In this document: positions 35,053-43,469 of the stretch, piece after piece
How positions within the stretch are numbered: position 1 is the stretch's first letter
Layout of the letters: each line of letters begins with the position of its first letter
From: Terrirubrum flagellatum
GTDB taxonomy: Bacteria > Pseudomonadota > Alphaproteobacteria > Rhizobiales > Beijerinckiaceae
Direction: 5' to 3'
Length of the DNA: 64,000 bases
Assembly: GCF_022059845.1 (NCBI RefSeq)
Contig: NZ_CP091851.1
Coordinates: 4,092,001 to 4,156,000 of the forward strand
Notes under the pieces: model-generated
Databases searched by the model: none
What the model was told of the DNA's origin: nothing
The model's input: the letters and a program-made list of their open reading frames with translations, nothing else
Program-made: the position numbers and the translations under genes

Positions 35053-36858
35053 ATGACGGATAAACCCATGCGCGAACCTGCCGATCTTCATGACGCCGCA
35101 TTGCGTGATCGCGCCGTGCGCGCGGCGCGCGGCCGCGAGCCCTTCGATGTTTTGCTCACGAGCGGCGCCGTCATCGACATGGCGACCGGAGAAATCCGCC
35201 CGGCCGATGTAGGGCTGGTGGGACCCCTCATTGCAAGCGTCCATCCTTCGGGCCAGCTCGCAGACGCCCGCAACGTCATCGACATCAAGGGCGGCCTGAT
35301 CGCGCCGGGCCTCATCGACATGCATATGCATGTGGAAAGCTCGATGATCACGCCAAGGCGTTACGCCGAAACAGTTATCCCGCAAGGCACGACGACGATC
35401 GTCTGGGATCCGCATGAGGTCGGCAATGTGCTTGGTCTCGAAGGCGTGCGATGGGCGATCGATGCGAGCCGCAATCTGCCGCTGCGCGTGCTGCCGCTCG
35501 CGCCCTCCTGTGTGCCCTCGGCGCCGGGGCTGGAGCGCGCCGGCGCTGAAATCAACGGGCCGGAGATGCGGGAGATGCTTTCCTGGCCGGAGATCGCAGG
35601 CGTCGCGGAAGTCATGGATATGCGCGGCGTCATCGAACGCAGCGCGCATATGTCGTCGATCGTGGACGAAGGCCTCAAGAGCGGCAAACTCGTCTGCGGT
35701 CATGCTCGCGGGTTGAAAGGCGCCGATCTCCAGGGCTTCGCGGCGGCAGGCATCGAGTCCGATCATGAGATCAGCGACGGCGAGGATCTGCTTGCAAAGC
35801 TGCGAGCCGGATTCACGATCGAACTGCGCGGCTCGCACGACTATGTGCTGCCCGGCGCCGTTGAAGCGCTGAACTCGCTGCCGCGCATCCCGCAGACGCT
35901 GACAATCTGCACCGACGATATCTTCCCTGACGATCTCGTCGCGGTCGGCGGCATAATCGATGTGGTGCGGCGCCTCGTGCGTTATGATCTGCCCGCCATC
36001 GAGGCGCTGCGCGCCGCGACGCTTAACGCTGCGATGCGTCTTGGTCGTCGCGATCTCGGCCTTGTCGCGCCTGGCAAACGCGCTGACCTGATCGTGCTCG
36101 ACGATCTCGCCGAATTGCGCGTGCGGCATGTGTTCGCATCAGGCGTCCATGTCGCGGCGGAGGATCGGTTGCTGGTTGATGCGCGGCCCGATCCCTACGC
36201 TGCGCCGACTTCAACAATGAAGCTTGATCCGCTTTCGCCTGACGATTTCCTGATCAAGACCGGGAGCGTCACGACAGGCGACGTGCGCCTGCGCACTATC
36301 TTCCGGCCGCGCTTCACCGAATGGCGCGAGGCGATCGTTCCCATTTCCGGCGGCGTCGCGCAGCTTCCGGACGACGGCATCATGATGGCTGTGATTCATC
36401 GCCACGGAAAAGCGTCGCCGACTCCTGCGCTTGGCGTGCTGCAGGATTGGAGCGCCTGGCGCGGCGCGCTCGCGACCACGGTCGCTCATGACAGCCATAA
36501 CCTCGTTGTCTTCGGCCGCGATCCCAACGACATGGCGGCCGCCGCCAACGCGCTGATCAAGGTCGGCGGCGGCATGTCGGTCGCGGCGGGCGGCGACGTG
36601 AAGGCGGTCCTTCCTCTGCCGGTGTGCGGGCTTCTCTCGGAGGAGCCGACGCCGAAGGTCGCCGCTGATTTCGCGGCGCTCAAGAAGGCGGCCGAACCTA
36701 TCGCCGACTGGGAAGCACCCTATCGCACTTTCAAAGCGGTGGTCGGCGCAAGCCTCGCCTGCAATCCCGGACCGCATATGACCGATATCGGACTGACCGA
36801 CGGCGGAACAGGAGAGGTGTTTCCCGACAGCGTGATTGAGGTGAAGCAGGCGGGGTAG
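35053..36858 (+). CDS. ade: Adenine deaminase
   Basis: This is a 601-residue amidohydrolase of the adenine deaminase family (Ade/YerA type). The metal-binding motif is LIDMHMHVESSMITP, followed by the conserved PHEVGNVLG, CGHARGLKG and IESDHEISDGED with the catalytic acidic residue. The C-terminal region SVAAGGDVKAVLPLPVCGLLS is the Ade-specific domain. Length and motifs match the family along the whole protein. It converts adenine to hypoxanthine and ammonia in the cytoplasm. It is the last gene of a LacI-controlled importer operon, suggesting that an imported purine or adenine derivative is used as a nitrogen source. Some family members deaminate related bases instead. Confidence 0.93.
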   Translation: MTDKPMREPADLHDAALRDRAVRAARGREPFDVLLTSGAVIDMATGEIRPADVGLVGPLIASVHPSGQLADARNVIDIKGGLIAPGLIDMHMHVESSMITPRRYAETVIPQGTTTIVWDPHEVGNVLGLEGVRWAIDASRNLPLRVLPLAPSCVPSAPGLERAGAEINGPEMREMLSWPEIAGVAEVMDMRGVIERSAHMSSIVDEGLKSGKLVCGHARGLKGADLQGFAAAGIESDHEISDGEDLLAKLRAGFTIELRGSHDYVLPGAVEALNSLPRIPQTLTICTDDIFPDDLVAVGGIIDVVRRLVRYDLPAIEALRAATLNAAMRLGRRDLGLVAPGKRADLIVLDDLAELRVRHVFASGVHVAAEDRLLVDARPDPYAAPTSTMKLDPLSPDDFLIKTGSVTTGDVRLRTIFRPRFTEWREAIVPISGGVAQLPDDGIMMAVIHRHGKASPTPALGVLQDWSAWRGALATTVAHDSHNLVVFGRDPNDMAAAANALIKVGGGMSVAAGGDVKAVLPLPVCGLLSEEPTPKVAADFAALKKAAEPIADWEAPYRTFKAVVGASLACNPGPHMTDIGLTDGGTGEVFPDSVIEVKQAG

Positions 36859-36948
36859 ACGCAGCGATCTTTGTTCATCGTACTATTCAATTACAAATAC
36901 TGTTCATAAATCAACGCCGCGAGTCGGTGCATTCCGATAGCCGGTTGA

Positions 36949-37884
36949 TCACGCGACCTTTGCGACGCTATGCGATTTTCTTCGCTCTAACGTAGAGGCG
37001 ACGGCGGGCGGTTGAATCTGTTCGCGAGCCATTCGCTGTATATAGCGACCATATTCGCTCTTCTCGATCGCCTCGCCGAGCGCGAACAGTTGCTTTGCGT
37101 CAATAAATCCGCATTGAAACGCCACCTCTTCCGGGCAGCAAATGCGCGTGTTCTGACGGTTTTCCAACGCTCGCACGAAGTTTGACGCATCGATGAGAGA
37201 TTCAGGCGTGCCTGTGTCGAGCCAGGCAAAGCCTCGTCCGAGCCGTTCGACAGACAACCCGCCCATTTCCAGATATGCGCGATTGACGTCGGTGATTTCC
37301 AGTTCGCCGCGCGCCGACGGCTTGATCGAGGCCGCAATGTCGACGACGCGTTCATCGTAGAAATAAAGGCCCGTCACTGCCCAATTCGAGCGTGGATTGA
37401 CAGGCTTTTCCTCGATCGAGAGGGCGCGCATGTCATCGTCGAACGCAATAACGCCATAACGCTGCGGATCGATCACATGATAGCAGAATGCCGTCGCGCC
37501 GCGCCTGTTCTGGCGCGCCCGCGCCAGCACGTCCCTGAATCCAGCTCCGTGAAAGATGTTGTCTCCAAGAATGAGCGCCGACGGCCCGCCGCGCACAAAG
37601 TCCGCGCCGATGATGAAAGCTTGCGCCAGGCCTTCCGGGCGCGGTTGTTCGGCATAGTGGAGCGAGACGCCCCATTGCCGCCCGTCGCCGAGGAGCTGGC
37701 GAAAGTGCGGCGCATCATGCGGCGTCGAGATGATTAGAATTTCGCGGATGCCCGCAAGCATCAACGTCGACAGCGGATAGTAGATCATCGGCTTGTCGTA
37801 GACCGGCAGAAGCTGCTTCGACGTCACGCTCGTCATCGGATGCAGGCGGGTGCCGCTTCCGCCTGCGAGGATAATTCCCTTCAT
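36949..37884 (-). CDS. rfbA: Glucose-1-phosphate thymidylyltransferase (RmlA), first copy
   Basis: This is a 311-residue nucleotidyltransferase. The nucleotide-binding start is [17 protein letters not shown], followed by [30 protein letters not shown] and [13 protein letters not shown], all characteristic of RmlA. It condenses dTTP and glucose-1-phosphate to dTDP-glucose, the first step to dTDP-rhamnose. A start five codons earlier (37899) is possible, but the chosen ATG gives the conserved N-terminus. About 20 extra C-terminal residues distinguish it from the second copy at 44241. It lies 90 bases from the converging adenine deaminase gene, and the rhamnose genes B, C and D are 8 kb away. 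Confidence 0.94.
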   Translation of the reverse strand: MKGIILAGGSGTRLHPMTSVTSKQLLPVYDKPMIYYPLSTLMLAGIREILIISTPHDAPHFRQLLGDGRQWGVSLHYAEQPRPEGLAQAFIIGADFVRGGPSALILGDNIFHGAGFRDVLARARQNRRGATAFCYHVIDPQRYGVIAFDDDMRALSIEEKPVNPRSNWAVTGLYFYDERVVDIAASIKPSARGELEITDVNRAYLEMGGLSVERLGRGFAWLDTGTPESLIDASNFVRALENRQNTRICCPEEVAFQCGFIDAKQLFALGEAIEKSEYGRYIQRMAREQIQPPAVASTLERRKSHSVAKVA

Positions 37885-37974
37885 CTGACTTTCACTCATT
37901 CATGATTTGAAATGGCTCGACGCCTTGGCAAGTCTGACCGCTGCCGGACTTGTAGCTTTTTTTGCGCGCCTGGC

Positions 37975-39207
37975 TCAGCGCGAATGCAACTGAGCTTCCG
38001 TGGAAGGCGTCGCCTTCGAGAAGCTCCAAAGTGCGTCAAGGCCACTGTCGTGAGGCGCAGCCGCTCTTTCAAGTTTCGGCGGCGGCGTTGCATCGCGATT
38101 CCTCGTTCGCATTTTCCCCGACTTGCTCGCTGCGGGGATCGGGACCTCTTCGCCGCTCATCATATTTATCGCGCCCAACTTCGACGCGTTCGGCTGAAGA
38201 TCGAATTTTGACGCCGCCTTATTAAGGTCGTCCGCGTGCAGGAACTGTTTGGGATCGCCCAACCGGCCACGCAAACCGTCGATCGCGCCGCGTGCGAAAG
38301 CAGCGGCGATCCTCGGATCGCCTCGCGACGCCAGGAGATGCGCTCCCGCCTGAATCAGCAAATATGGCAGAATCCGGCGTTTCCAGGCGGCCGGCACATG
38401 GCTGAGACGCATAAGCGCGATCTGATTGCGCGCATAGCTGTAGAGTCTGGTCGGCGATTGCCGCGTCAGGCGCCAGCCGAGAAATGGGATATTGATTGCG
38501 CCCTCACCGAGTCGAGGCGGCATCTCGCGCAACGGGTCAATCCAGCACGAGAAACCATGCGACCAGGCGCGAAAGCACCATTCGACATCGATCGCATCGA
38601 TGAAGAAGTCTTCCCGAAAACCGCCAATGGTTTCGATCGCCTTGAGATCGATCAGCGCTCCGGAGGAAATCGCGAACTCAACTGCGACGGCGCCATTCAC
38701 GTCGCTAATGTCCGGTCGCGGAAATATTCGCGGATCCTTGTATCTCGCGGGATCAATCGAGACGGGTTTTGGCCCGACGACGGCCGGTCGTGCGCCGCCT
38801 GCGCGCAACGCCATATGGGTCGCGCGCAATCCACCGACCAGATCGCTTGGAGCGATCGAGTCCTGATCGAACAGAACGAGCGTGTTGGCGCCGTGCGTGC
38901 GCGCGTAGGCGATTGCGCGATTGTACGCGGCGCCAAGCCCGATATTTGAGCCATCATTCAGGAAGACCAGAGGCTGGGCCGCCGCGTCGAGAAGGCGCTG
39001 TCGCTTCGCCGGCGCCAGCGGGCTGTTGAGAAACAGTATGAGCGTGCGCGCCTGTGGAGCTAGCGCGGAGAGGAGGCGGCAGAGCGCGTCGAAATCAGGC
39101 CGGTGAACCACCACCACGATATCGGGCGCGCCAGCGCCTGCTCCTGCCGTTACGTCTGATTTCACGTCGGGTTTTATCCTTTCGATTGGTCTCAGAACTT
39201 GCGCCAA
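37975..39207 (-). CDS. Glycosyltransferase family 2 (rhamnosyltransferase-like)
   Basis: This is a 410-residue GT2 protein. The donor-site blocks are FLNDGSNIGLGAAYNRAI, NTLVLFDQDSI (DxD-like) and the acceptor segment FFIDAIDVEWCFRAWSHGF, typical of O-antigen rhamnosyltransferases of the RfbN type. The last 80 residues are unusually polar and proline/serine-rich and not conserved in the family. The start is uncertain: TTG at 39207 or a GTG about 14 codons downstream. The promoter is probably under the GTGGG-N7-CCCAC site at 39250-39266, which lies between a TTGACG -35 and an AATATT -10. It probably adds a rhamnose or similar sugar to a surface glycan. Confidence 0.85.
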   Translation of the reverse strand: MAQVLRPIERIKPDVKSDVTAGAGAGAPDIVVVVHRPDFDALCRLLSALAPQARTLILFLNSPLAPAKRQRLLDAAAQPLVFLNDGSNIGLGAAYNRAIAYARTHGANTLVLFDQDSIAPSDLVGGLRATHMALRAGGARPAVVGPKPVSIDPARYKDPRIFPRPDISDVNGAVAVEFAISSGALIDLKAIETIGGFREDFFIDAIDVEWCFRAWSHGFSCWIDPLREMPPRLGEGAINIPFLGWRLTRQSPTRLYSYARNQIALMRLSHVPAAWKRRILPYLLIQAGAHLLASRGDPRIAAAFARGAIDGLRGRLGDPKQFLHADDLNKAASKFDLQPNASKLGAINMMSGEEVPIPAASKSGKMRTRNRDATPPPKLERAAAPHDSGLDALWSFSKATPSTEAQLHSR

Positions 39208-39249
39208 GCGTGCGGCGACTGAGGGTGGGTTATATGCTCACGCAATATT

Positions 39250-39266
39250 GTGGGTAATTTGCCCAC
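39250..39266. promoter_or_regulatory. GTGGG-N7-CCCAC operator candidate, site A
   Basis: GTGGGTAATTTGCCCAC is a 17-base inverted repeat with perfect five-base arms. Read on the minus strand, it fills exactly the 16-17 base spacer between TTGACG (39266-39271) and AATATT (39244-39249), so it sits inside the promoter of the glycosyltransferase gene that starts at 39207. The same spacing and arms recur at 39289 and 42511. Confidence 0.65.
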
Positions 39267-39288
39267 GTCAAGCCAATTCTCCAAATTT

Positions 39289-39305
39289 GTGGGATTGATT
39301 CCCAC
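39289..39305. promoter_or_regulatory. GTGGG-N7-CCCAC operator candidate, site B
   Basis: GTGGGATTGATTCCCAC is a 17-base inverted repeat, 39 bases from site A centre to centre. It matches site C on the opposite strand (GTGGGATTGTATCCCAC) in 15 of 17 positions. A -35-like TTGATT at its centre could drive the plus-strand glycosyltransferase gene at 39402. Confidence 0.65.
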
Positions 39306-39401
39306 GTATTTTCCGTTAGAAGGGAGCGGCGAGGCTGTGGCGGCTCAAAAGTCTGGCGTAGCCGCCGGTCTCGCGATCGACTTTGAAAAGGCGGACGACC
39401 G

Positions 39402-40466
39402 GTGGCCACGAACGGACAAAGAGAGGCGGGCGATGCGCTCGAAGGAGAGGTGGCAGCGTCTCGCAATCAGCCGAGCGTCGCCGTCATCATCCCCTTCTAC
39501 AACGGCGCAGCCTTCATCGAGCGCGCGCTGCGCAGCGTGTTCGATCAAACGAGGACCGCAGACGAAATCATCGTCGTGGACGACGGCTCGCGCCCGGACG
39601 AGCGAGCCGCGCTAGACGCGATACTCGAGCGCTATCCGGCGACTCTCATTTCGAAGGCGAATGGCGGCCAGGGTTCCGCACGCAACGCCGGCGTGGTCGC
39701 CTCGCAATCCGACTTTCTCTGCTTTCTCGATCAGGATGACTTCTATCTTGAGAATCATATCGAGACGCTCGTCGCCGCCATACCGCATGGCGATCGGCGA
39801 TTCGGATATGTCTATGGCGATCTTTATGAGGCCGACGCCGACGGCAACGTCTTGCGCACAGCGATCATCGAGCAGCACAGCGTTCATCCGAAGAGAGCGA
39901 TTGCCGAATTGCTGCGCTTCGATATGTTCATTTTGCCTTCTGCGTCGCTTATTTCCCGCGCGGCTTTCGAAGCCGTCGGCGGCTTTGATTCCGATCTTAG
40001 AGGCTATGAAGATGACGACCTTTTCCTGCGTATGTTCCGCAAGGGATATACCGGCGTCTTTATCGACAAGCCGGTGACTGTCTGGTGCATCCACACTGGC
40101 AGCACATCTTTCGGCGTTCACATGATGCGCAGCCGATACAGGTACTTCACCAAACTTCTGCAATGGTTTCCGGACAATCCCGAGATGGGCCGATATTATT
40201 TTCGCGATTGCATCATGCCTCGTTTCGGTCCGGCTTTCGTCAACGATGCGGTGAAGAGCGCGCGTCAGCATGGTCAGGAAGCGCGCGAAATCCTCAAACG
40301 CTATGACGGCCTGGTATGGAGTAATCCTACCGTGAGAAGGTCGCGTAAACTGTTCGTTCGATTGACGGCGTGGCTCCTGCTCAATTTCTCGCCATCGCTC
40401 GCGCGCAATCTCACCGGCTTCGCGCAATGGCCTTTCGCACGGCGAATTGCGCGGCGCGTGTTCTAG
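39402..40466 (+). CDS. Glycosyltransferase family 2
   Basis: This is a 354-residue GT2 enzyme. The fold is recognised from SVAVIIPFYNGAAFIERALRS, the nucleotide-sugar motif VVDDGSRP, GGQGSARNAGVVA and the metal motif FLDQDDFYL (DxD). The acceptor-domain segment GYEDDDLFLRMFRKGY follows. The start is GTG at 39402. It is divergent from the glycosyltransferase at 37975 and has site B upstream. It converges on the DUF5666 gene with an 18-base gap. It probably transfers a sugar in surface-polysaccharide synthesis; donor and acceptor are unknown. Confidence 0.87.
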   Translation: MATNGQREAGDALEGEVAASRNQPSVAVIIPFYNGAAFIERALRSVFDQTRTADEIIVVDDGSRPDERAALDAILERYPATLISKANGGQGSARNAGVVASQSDFLCFLDQDDFYLENHIETLVAAIPHGDRRFGYVYGDLYEADADGNVLRTAIIEQHSVHPKRAIAELLRFDMFILPSASLISRAAFEAVGGFDSDLRGYEDDDLFLRMFRKGYTGVFIDKPVTVWCIHTGSTSFGVHMMRSRYRYFTKLLQWFPDNPEMGRYYFRDCIMPRFGPAFVNDAVKSARQHGQEAREILKRYDGLVWSNPTVRRSRKLFVRLTAWLLLNFSPSLARNLTGFAQWPFARRIARRVF

Positions 40467-40484
40467 CACGCGAGCGAAAGCACG

Positions 40485-41648
40485 CTATCGGCCGGGGCCT
40501 CCACCGCCGGGGCCTCCGCCGCCGCCAGGACCACCTCCACCAGGACCGCCTCCCGGCCCGCCACCGGGATCCCCCCCGGGGCCACCTGCTGGGCCGCCGC
40601 CGAGTCCTCCTGCGCCAAAGCCGCCTCCGGGACCAGTTCCCGAGGGACCGGCGCCTGGAGGCCCTGGCGGCCCTCCGCCTGGACCCATCGGTCCGCCGGA
40701 GCCGCCCCCTGATGGGCCGTCGCCGCCAGAGGTAAGTTGCACTGACTCGACCGCGAGTTCGCCGTCCGCGGTGAACGCCGCGCCGAGCAGCGCCCTGAAT
40801 TGCGCGCTCTCGGGAAGACGACTGATCACGCCAGCGTCTCGCAGCATCTCGCCAGAGCCGAGCCGGAGATTGTCTCCAGTACGCTGAACATAGGCTTCAA
40901 GAGACACGCGATCGATCGCGCTTGGCGGCGCTGGAGCGCGATCAATTGCAGCCTGTGTCACAACCAATCCCCTGCTTCCGAGACGGCCGCGCGCTCGAAT
41001 TCGGCGGCCCAGCAAAGCCGACCGGAGATTGATCAGAGAAAGGTCCCCTATTCTAAAACCCGTGGCGTCGCGCTCAACGACGCCGGCAATCTGCTCCAGC
41101 CGAGCGCGAGGACGTTCGACCAGGCTTGCGACAATCGCTCCGTCCAATCGGCGAAGACCACTGACCGCGACGCCTACGCCAGCGCGCCACCACCGCGCAA
41201 ACTCAACGCGATCGAGCAGAACTGTTTGGCCCATCACACGCATTTCGTTGTCAGCGATTTCTTCGATCGGACCAATCACTTCGCTCGCGACCTCGACGCG
41301 CGCCGTAGCGAATGAGCCTTCAGCACCGCGCGCGATCACCCAACCGACATGACCAACCTTGAGATCGCGCGTCGTTCGGCGCTGACCATCGATCCGCACA
41401 AAGACATCGGGGCGATAGCCGACGCGGACATTGTTGATGATGACGCTGCCGAAACCCTGAATGGTGCCGTAAATGCCGGTTCCGCCGATGCCTCTGTCGT
41501 CGCCTGTATCCCCGCGCGCCGCGCCAGTTCCACCGATGCCCTGATCTCCGGGCCGCCGGCTGCTTGCAGCGTAACTGGCTGTCGACATCATCACCGCGCC
41601 AACACCGCTGAGGAAGCGCCGCCGCGTTGGATCGAATCCGTTGCTCAC
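40485..41648 (-). CDS. DUF5666-like secreted protein with Gly-Pro-rich tail
   Basis: This is a 387-residue protein of unknown function. A twin-arginine signal peptide is visible (TRRRFLSGVGAVMM...). The central 250 residues contain small beta-rich repeats of the DUF5666 type (GTIQGFGSVIINNVRV, IDGQRRTTRDLKVGHVGWVIA, and related units near FRIGDLSLINLRSALLGRRI). The last about 80 residues are almost entirely Gly and Pro in GGPGG-like units. It is translationally coupled (ATGA) to the DUF6502 gene upstream, a pairing I recognise from other proteobacteria. It is probably exported folded to the periplasm or cell surface. No enzyme motif is seen. Confidence 0.8.
   Translation of the reverse strand: MSNGFDPTRRRFLSGVGAVMMSTASYAASSRRPGDQGIGGTGAARGDTGDDRGIGGTGIYGTIQGFGSVIINNVRVGYRPDVFVRIDGQRRTTRDLKVGHVGWVIARGAEGSFATARVEVASEVIGPIEEIADNEMRVMGQTVLLDRVEFARWWRAGVGVAVSGLRRLDGAIVASLVERPRARLEQIAGVVERDATGFRIGDLSLINLRSALLGRRIRARGRLGSRGLVVTQAAIDRAPAPPSAIDRVSLEAYVQRTGDNLRLGSGEMLRDAGVISRLPESAQFRALLGAAFTADGELAVESVQLTSGGDGPSGGGSGGPMGPGGGPPGPPGAGPSGTGPGGGFGAGGLGGGPAGGPGGDPGGGPGGGPGGGGPGGGGGPGGGGPGR
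40491..40725 (-). repeat. Low-complexity Gly/Pro-coding repeat
   Basis: About 235 bases of imperfect GGC/CCN-rich tandem units encode the Gly-Pro tail of the DUF5666-like protein (GGPGGGPGGGGPGG and variants). The units are short and variable, so the tract is likely prone to length variation by slippage. Confidence 0.8.
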
Positions 41649-42487
41649 TGCTTGTCCGTCTCGGTTTGAGAGGGTGAGCGCGCCTCTTCGCGATAGACGT
41701 AGACGCCGAATATCCAGCGTTGATCGCCGCCCTCACTCTTTTCCACCGCCGCATGCGCCTCGCGGTTGGCTTGCTGCAGAGCCTCCATCGCGAGCTCACG
41801 CGAGCGGGCCTCAAGCTGCTTCGCCAGATTTGGAGACAGCCGGTCATAGTGGACCGCCCTTTCCATGAAAGGCGGCTCCGTCGCCAGAACATTGTCAACC
41901 GCGGCGGCGACGTGGTCGTGCAGATTTCTTCCGAAATAATAGAGTTTGCGCTCGTCATCGCCGCGCGGGATGAGCGCCTCTTCTTTCAAGGCGACCTTCT
42001 CTTCCGCATCGGTCACGACCAGTCCGGAATCCCGCCATTCGTCGAGCACGGCGCGCGGACGCAGGTCCTTGGTGATCGCGGCGACAAGAGCCTCAAAAGA
42101 CGGGCTCGGCCCGGCGCGCGGCAATCGCAGCGGACGCCCGGCCGCATCCGTGAATTCGGGCGAGGCCAGCCAATGCGCGATAATCGAACTCGTCAGCGAC
42201 ACCGTCTGAGGGACGGCGTTGATCGGCGCGCCGGCGCCGCGCAGACGACTCACCTCCTTGCGGTGAATACCGGTCAATAGGCTGACACGACTATCTGTCT
42301 GCTCCTTCTTCGGCAGAGCGAAATCATATTCGGCGACGTTGACATAAACTTCGCGCAAGAGCTGCGCCAAGGCGGGAAAGGTCACGCCAGAACGAACACA
42401 CAAGCGCACAAGGGGACGCAGCAACCGGGCGACGGCTGGCGCCAGTCGCTCCATCGGCGGCCCGGGACGCTGAGAATCGGAACTCAT
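41645..42487 (-). CDS. DUF6502 family protein, probable DNA-binding regulator
   Basis: This 280-residue protein matches the uncharacterised DUF6502 family by its opening ERLAPAVARLLRPLVRLCVRSG and VTFPALAQLLREVYVNVAEYD. A helix-turn-helix-like pair follows (RVSLLTGIHRKEVSRLRG), then a middle region with HWLASPEFTDAAGRPLRLPR. No catalytic motif or signal peptide is visible. Its own promoter carries a perfect inverted repeat (42509-42529), which fits autoregulation. A -10 (TATAGA, 42493-42498) places transcription start almost on the first ATG, so the message may be leaderless, or translation may start at the internal ATG at 42454. The role as regulator is an inference from the helix-turn-helix and the operators. 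Confidence 0.78.
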   Translation of the reverse strand: MSSDSQRPGPPMERLAPAVARLLRPLVRLCVRSGVTFPALAQLLREVYVNVAEYDFALPKKEQTDSRVSLLTGIHRKEVSRLRGAGAPINAVPQTVSLTSSIIAHWLASPEFTDAAGRPLRLPRAGPSPSFEALVAAITKDLRPRAVLDEWRDSGLVVTDAEEKVALKEEALIPRGDDERKLYYFGRNLHDHVAAAVDNVLATEPPFMERAVHYDRLSPNLAKQLEARSRELAMEALQQANREAHAAVEKSEGGDQRWIFGVYVYREEARSPSQTETDKQ

Positions 42488-42508
42488 ACCCGTCTATAGA
42501 CCGGCGTT

Positions 42509-42529
42509 TTGTGGGATACAATCCCACAA
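42509..42529. promoter_or_regulatory. GTGGG-N7-CCCAC operator candidate, site C (best copy)
   Basis: Nine-base perfect arms TTGTGGGAT (42509-42517) and ATCCCACAA (42521-42529) are separated by ACA, the strongest of three copies in the window. It overlaps the putative -35 (TTGTAT, minus strand) of the DUF6502 gene, 17 bases from TATAGA. It also lies just upstream of the plus-strand TTGACG that precedes the exporter genes. Confidence 0.75.
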
Positions 42530-42532
42530 TCC

Positions 42533-42562
42533 TTGACGCGAGCGCTATCCGCAGCGTATAGG
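42533..42562 (+). promoter_or_regulatory. Candidate promoter of the polysaccharide exporter genes
   Basis: TTGACG (42533-42538) and TATAGG (42557-42562) are separated by 18 bases and lie 77 bases before the Wzm-like start. Site C ends four bases upstream of the -35, so a bound regulator could activate or repress here as well as at the divergent DUF6502 promoter. Confidence 0.4.
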
Positions 42563-42638
42563 GCGTCGGGTTGCTTGCGCGGAATCCGAATTGCGAGCGC
42601 GCGCACCGCAATCAGCGCGTCGCGCTCAGGAACACTCA

Positions 42639-43469
42639 ATGATATCGCACAGTATCGTCTATGACGCGGACGAACGAAATCGAGCGATCTATTCCAGCGG
42701 GATCAAGGACTTCCTGAGGGGCGTCCGCTTGGCGGAGCTGTGGCTCGCCATGGGATGGCATGATATTCGCCAGCGCTACAGTCGATCCGTCATGGGACCG
42801 TTCTGGGTTTCGATCAGTCTCGGCGTCTTCGTCATCGGCCTCGGGCTCACCTATGGCGCGCTCTTCCGGGCGCCGGTTCGCGACTACGTGCCCTACGTCA
42901 CGGTGGGAATGGTGGTGTGGACGATGATCGCCGCGATGGTGAACGAAGGTTGCATGACCTTCATCAGCGCAGCTTCGATCGTGAAACAGATGCCCGCTCC
43001 CGCAAGCGTGCATGCACTGCGCGTCGTATGGCGCTCGCTTATCATTTTCGCGCACAACGCTGCGGTTATTGTGCTCATGCTGCTCGTGCTGCGCGTGAAT
43101 CCGGGCTGGGCCGCTCTCCTTGCCATTCCGGGCCTCGCGGTGCTGTTGCTCAATGGCGTCGGCTTCTGCGTGACGCTCGGCATTCTCGCCACCCGCTTCC
43201 GCGATGTGACGCCTCTGGTCGGAAACCTCATCCAGATGTTGCTCTTCGTGACGCCGGTGCTGTGGCGCGCATCTGATCTCGGCGATCGCGGCGCGATCGC
43301 GCTCGCCAATCCCTTCTTCCATCTGATCGAGCTTGTGCGATCTCCCCTGCTGGGAGCCGCGCCAACCCTCTTCAGCTGGCAGATTGCTCTCATATTCACG
43401 GCGCTCAATCTCTGCGCGGCGCTCTTTCTCTATGCGCATTTTCGGTGGCGCATCCCTTACTGGATATGA
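42639..43469 (+). CDS. Polysaccharide ABC exporter permease (Wzm/KpsM-like)
   Basis: This is a 276-residue ABC-2 type membrane protein with six hydrophobic segments. The first block ELWLAMGWHDIRQRYSRSVMGPFWVSISLG is diagnostic of Wzm/TagG-like exporters of polysaccharides. The ATG at 42639 is preceded by TCAGGA. The stop overlaps the ATPase start as ATGA. It exports an undecaprenyl-linked O-polysaccharide or similar glycan across the inner membrane. Confidence 0.9.
   Translation: MISHSIVYDADERNRAIYSSGIKDFLRGVRLAELWLAMGWHDIRQRYSRSVMGPFWVSISLGVFVIGLGLTYGALFRAPVRDYVPYVTVGMVVWTMIAAMVNEGCMTFISAASIVKQMPAPASVHALRVVWRSLIIFAHNAAVIVLMLLVLRVNPGWAALLAIPGLAVLLLNGVGFCVTLGILATRFRDVTPLVGNLIQMLLFVTPVLWRASDLGDRGAIALANPFFHLIELVRSPLLGAAPTLFSWQIALIFTALNLCAALFLYAHFRWRIPYWI

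Noticed and set aside
40491-40725. Possible CRISPR-like or tandem repeat array
   Set aside because: The units are very short, irregular and in frame with the DUF5666-like gene, so this is a coding low-complexity Gly-Pro tract.
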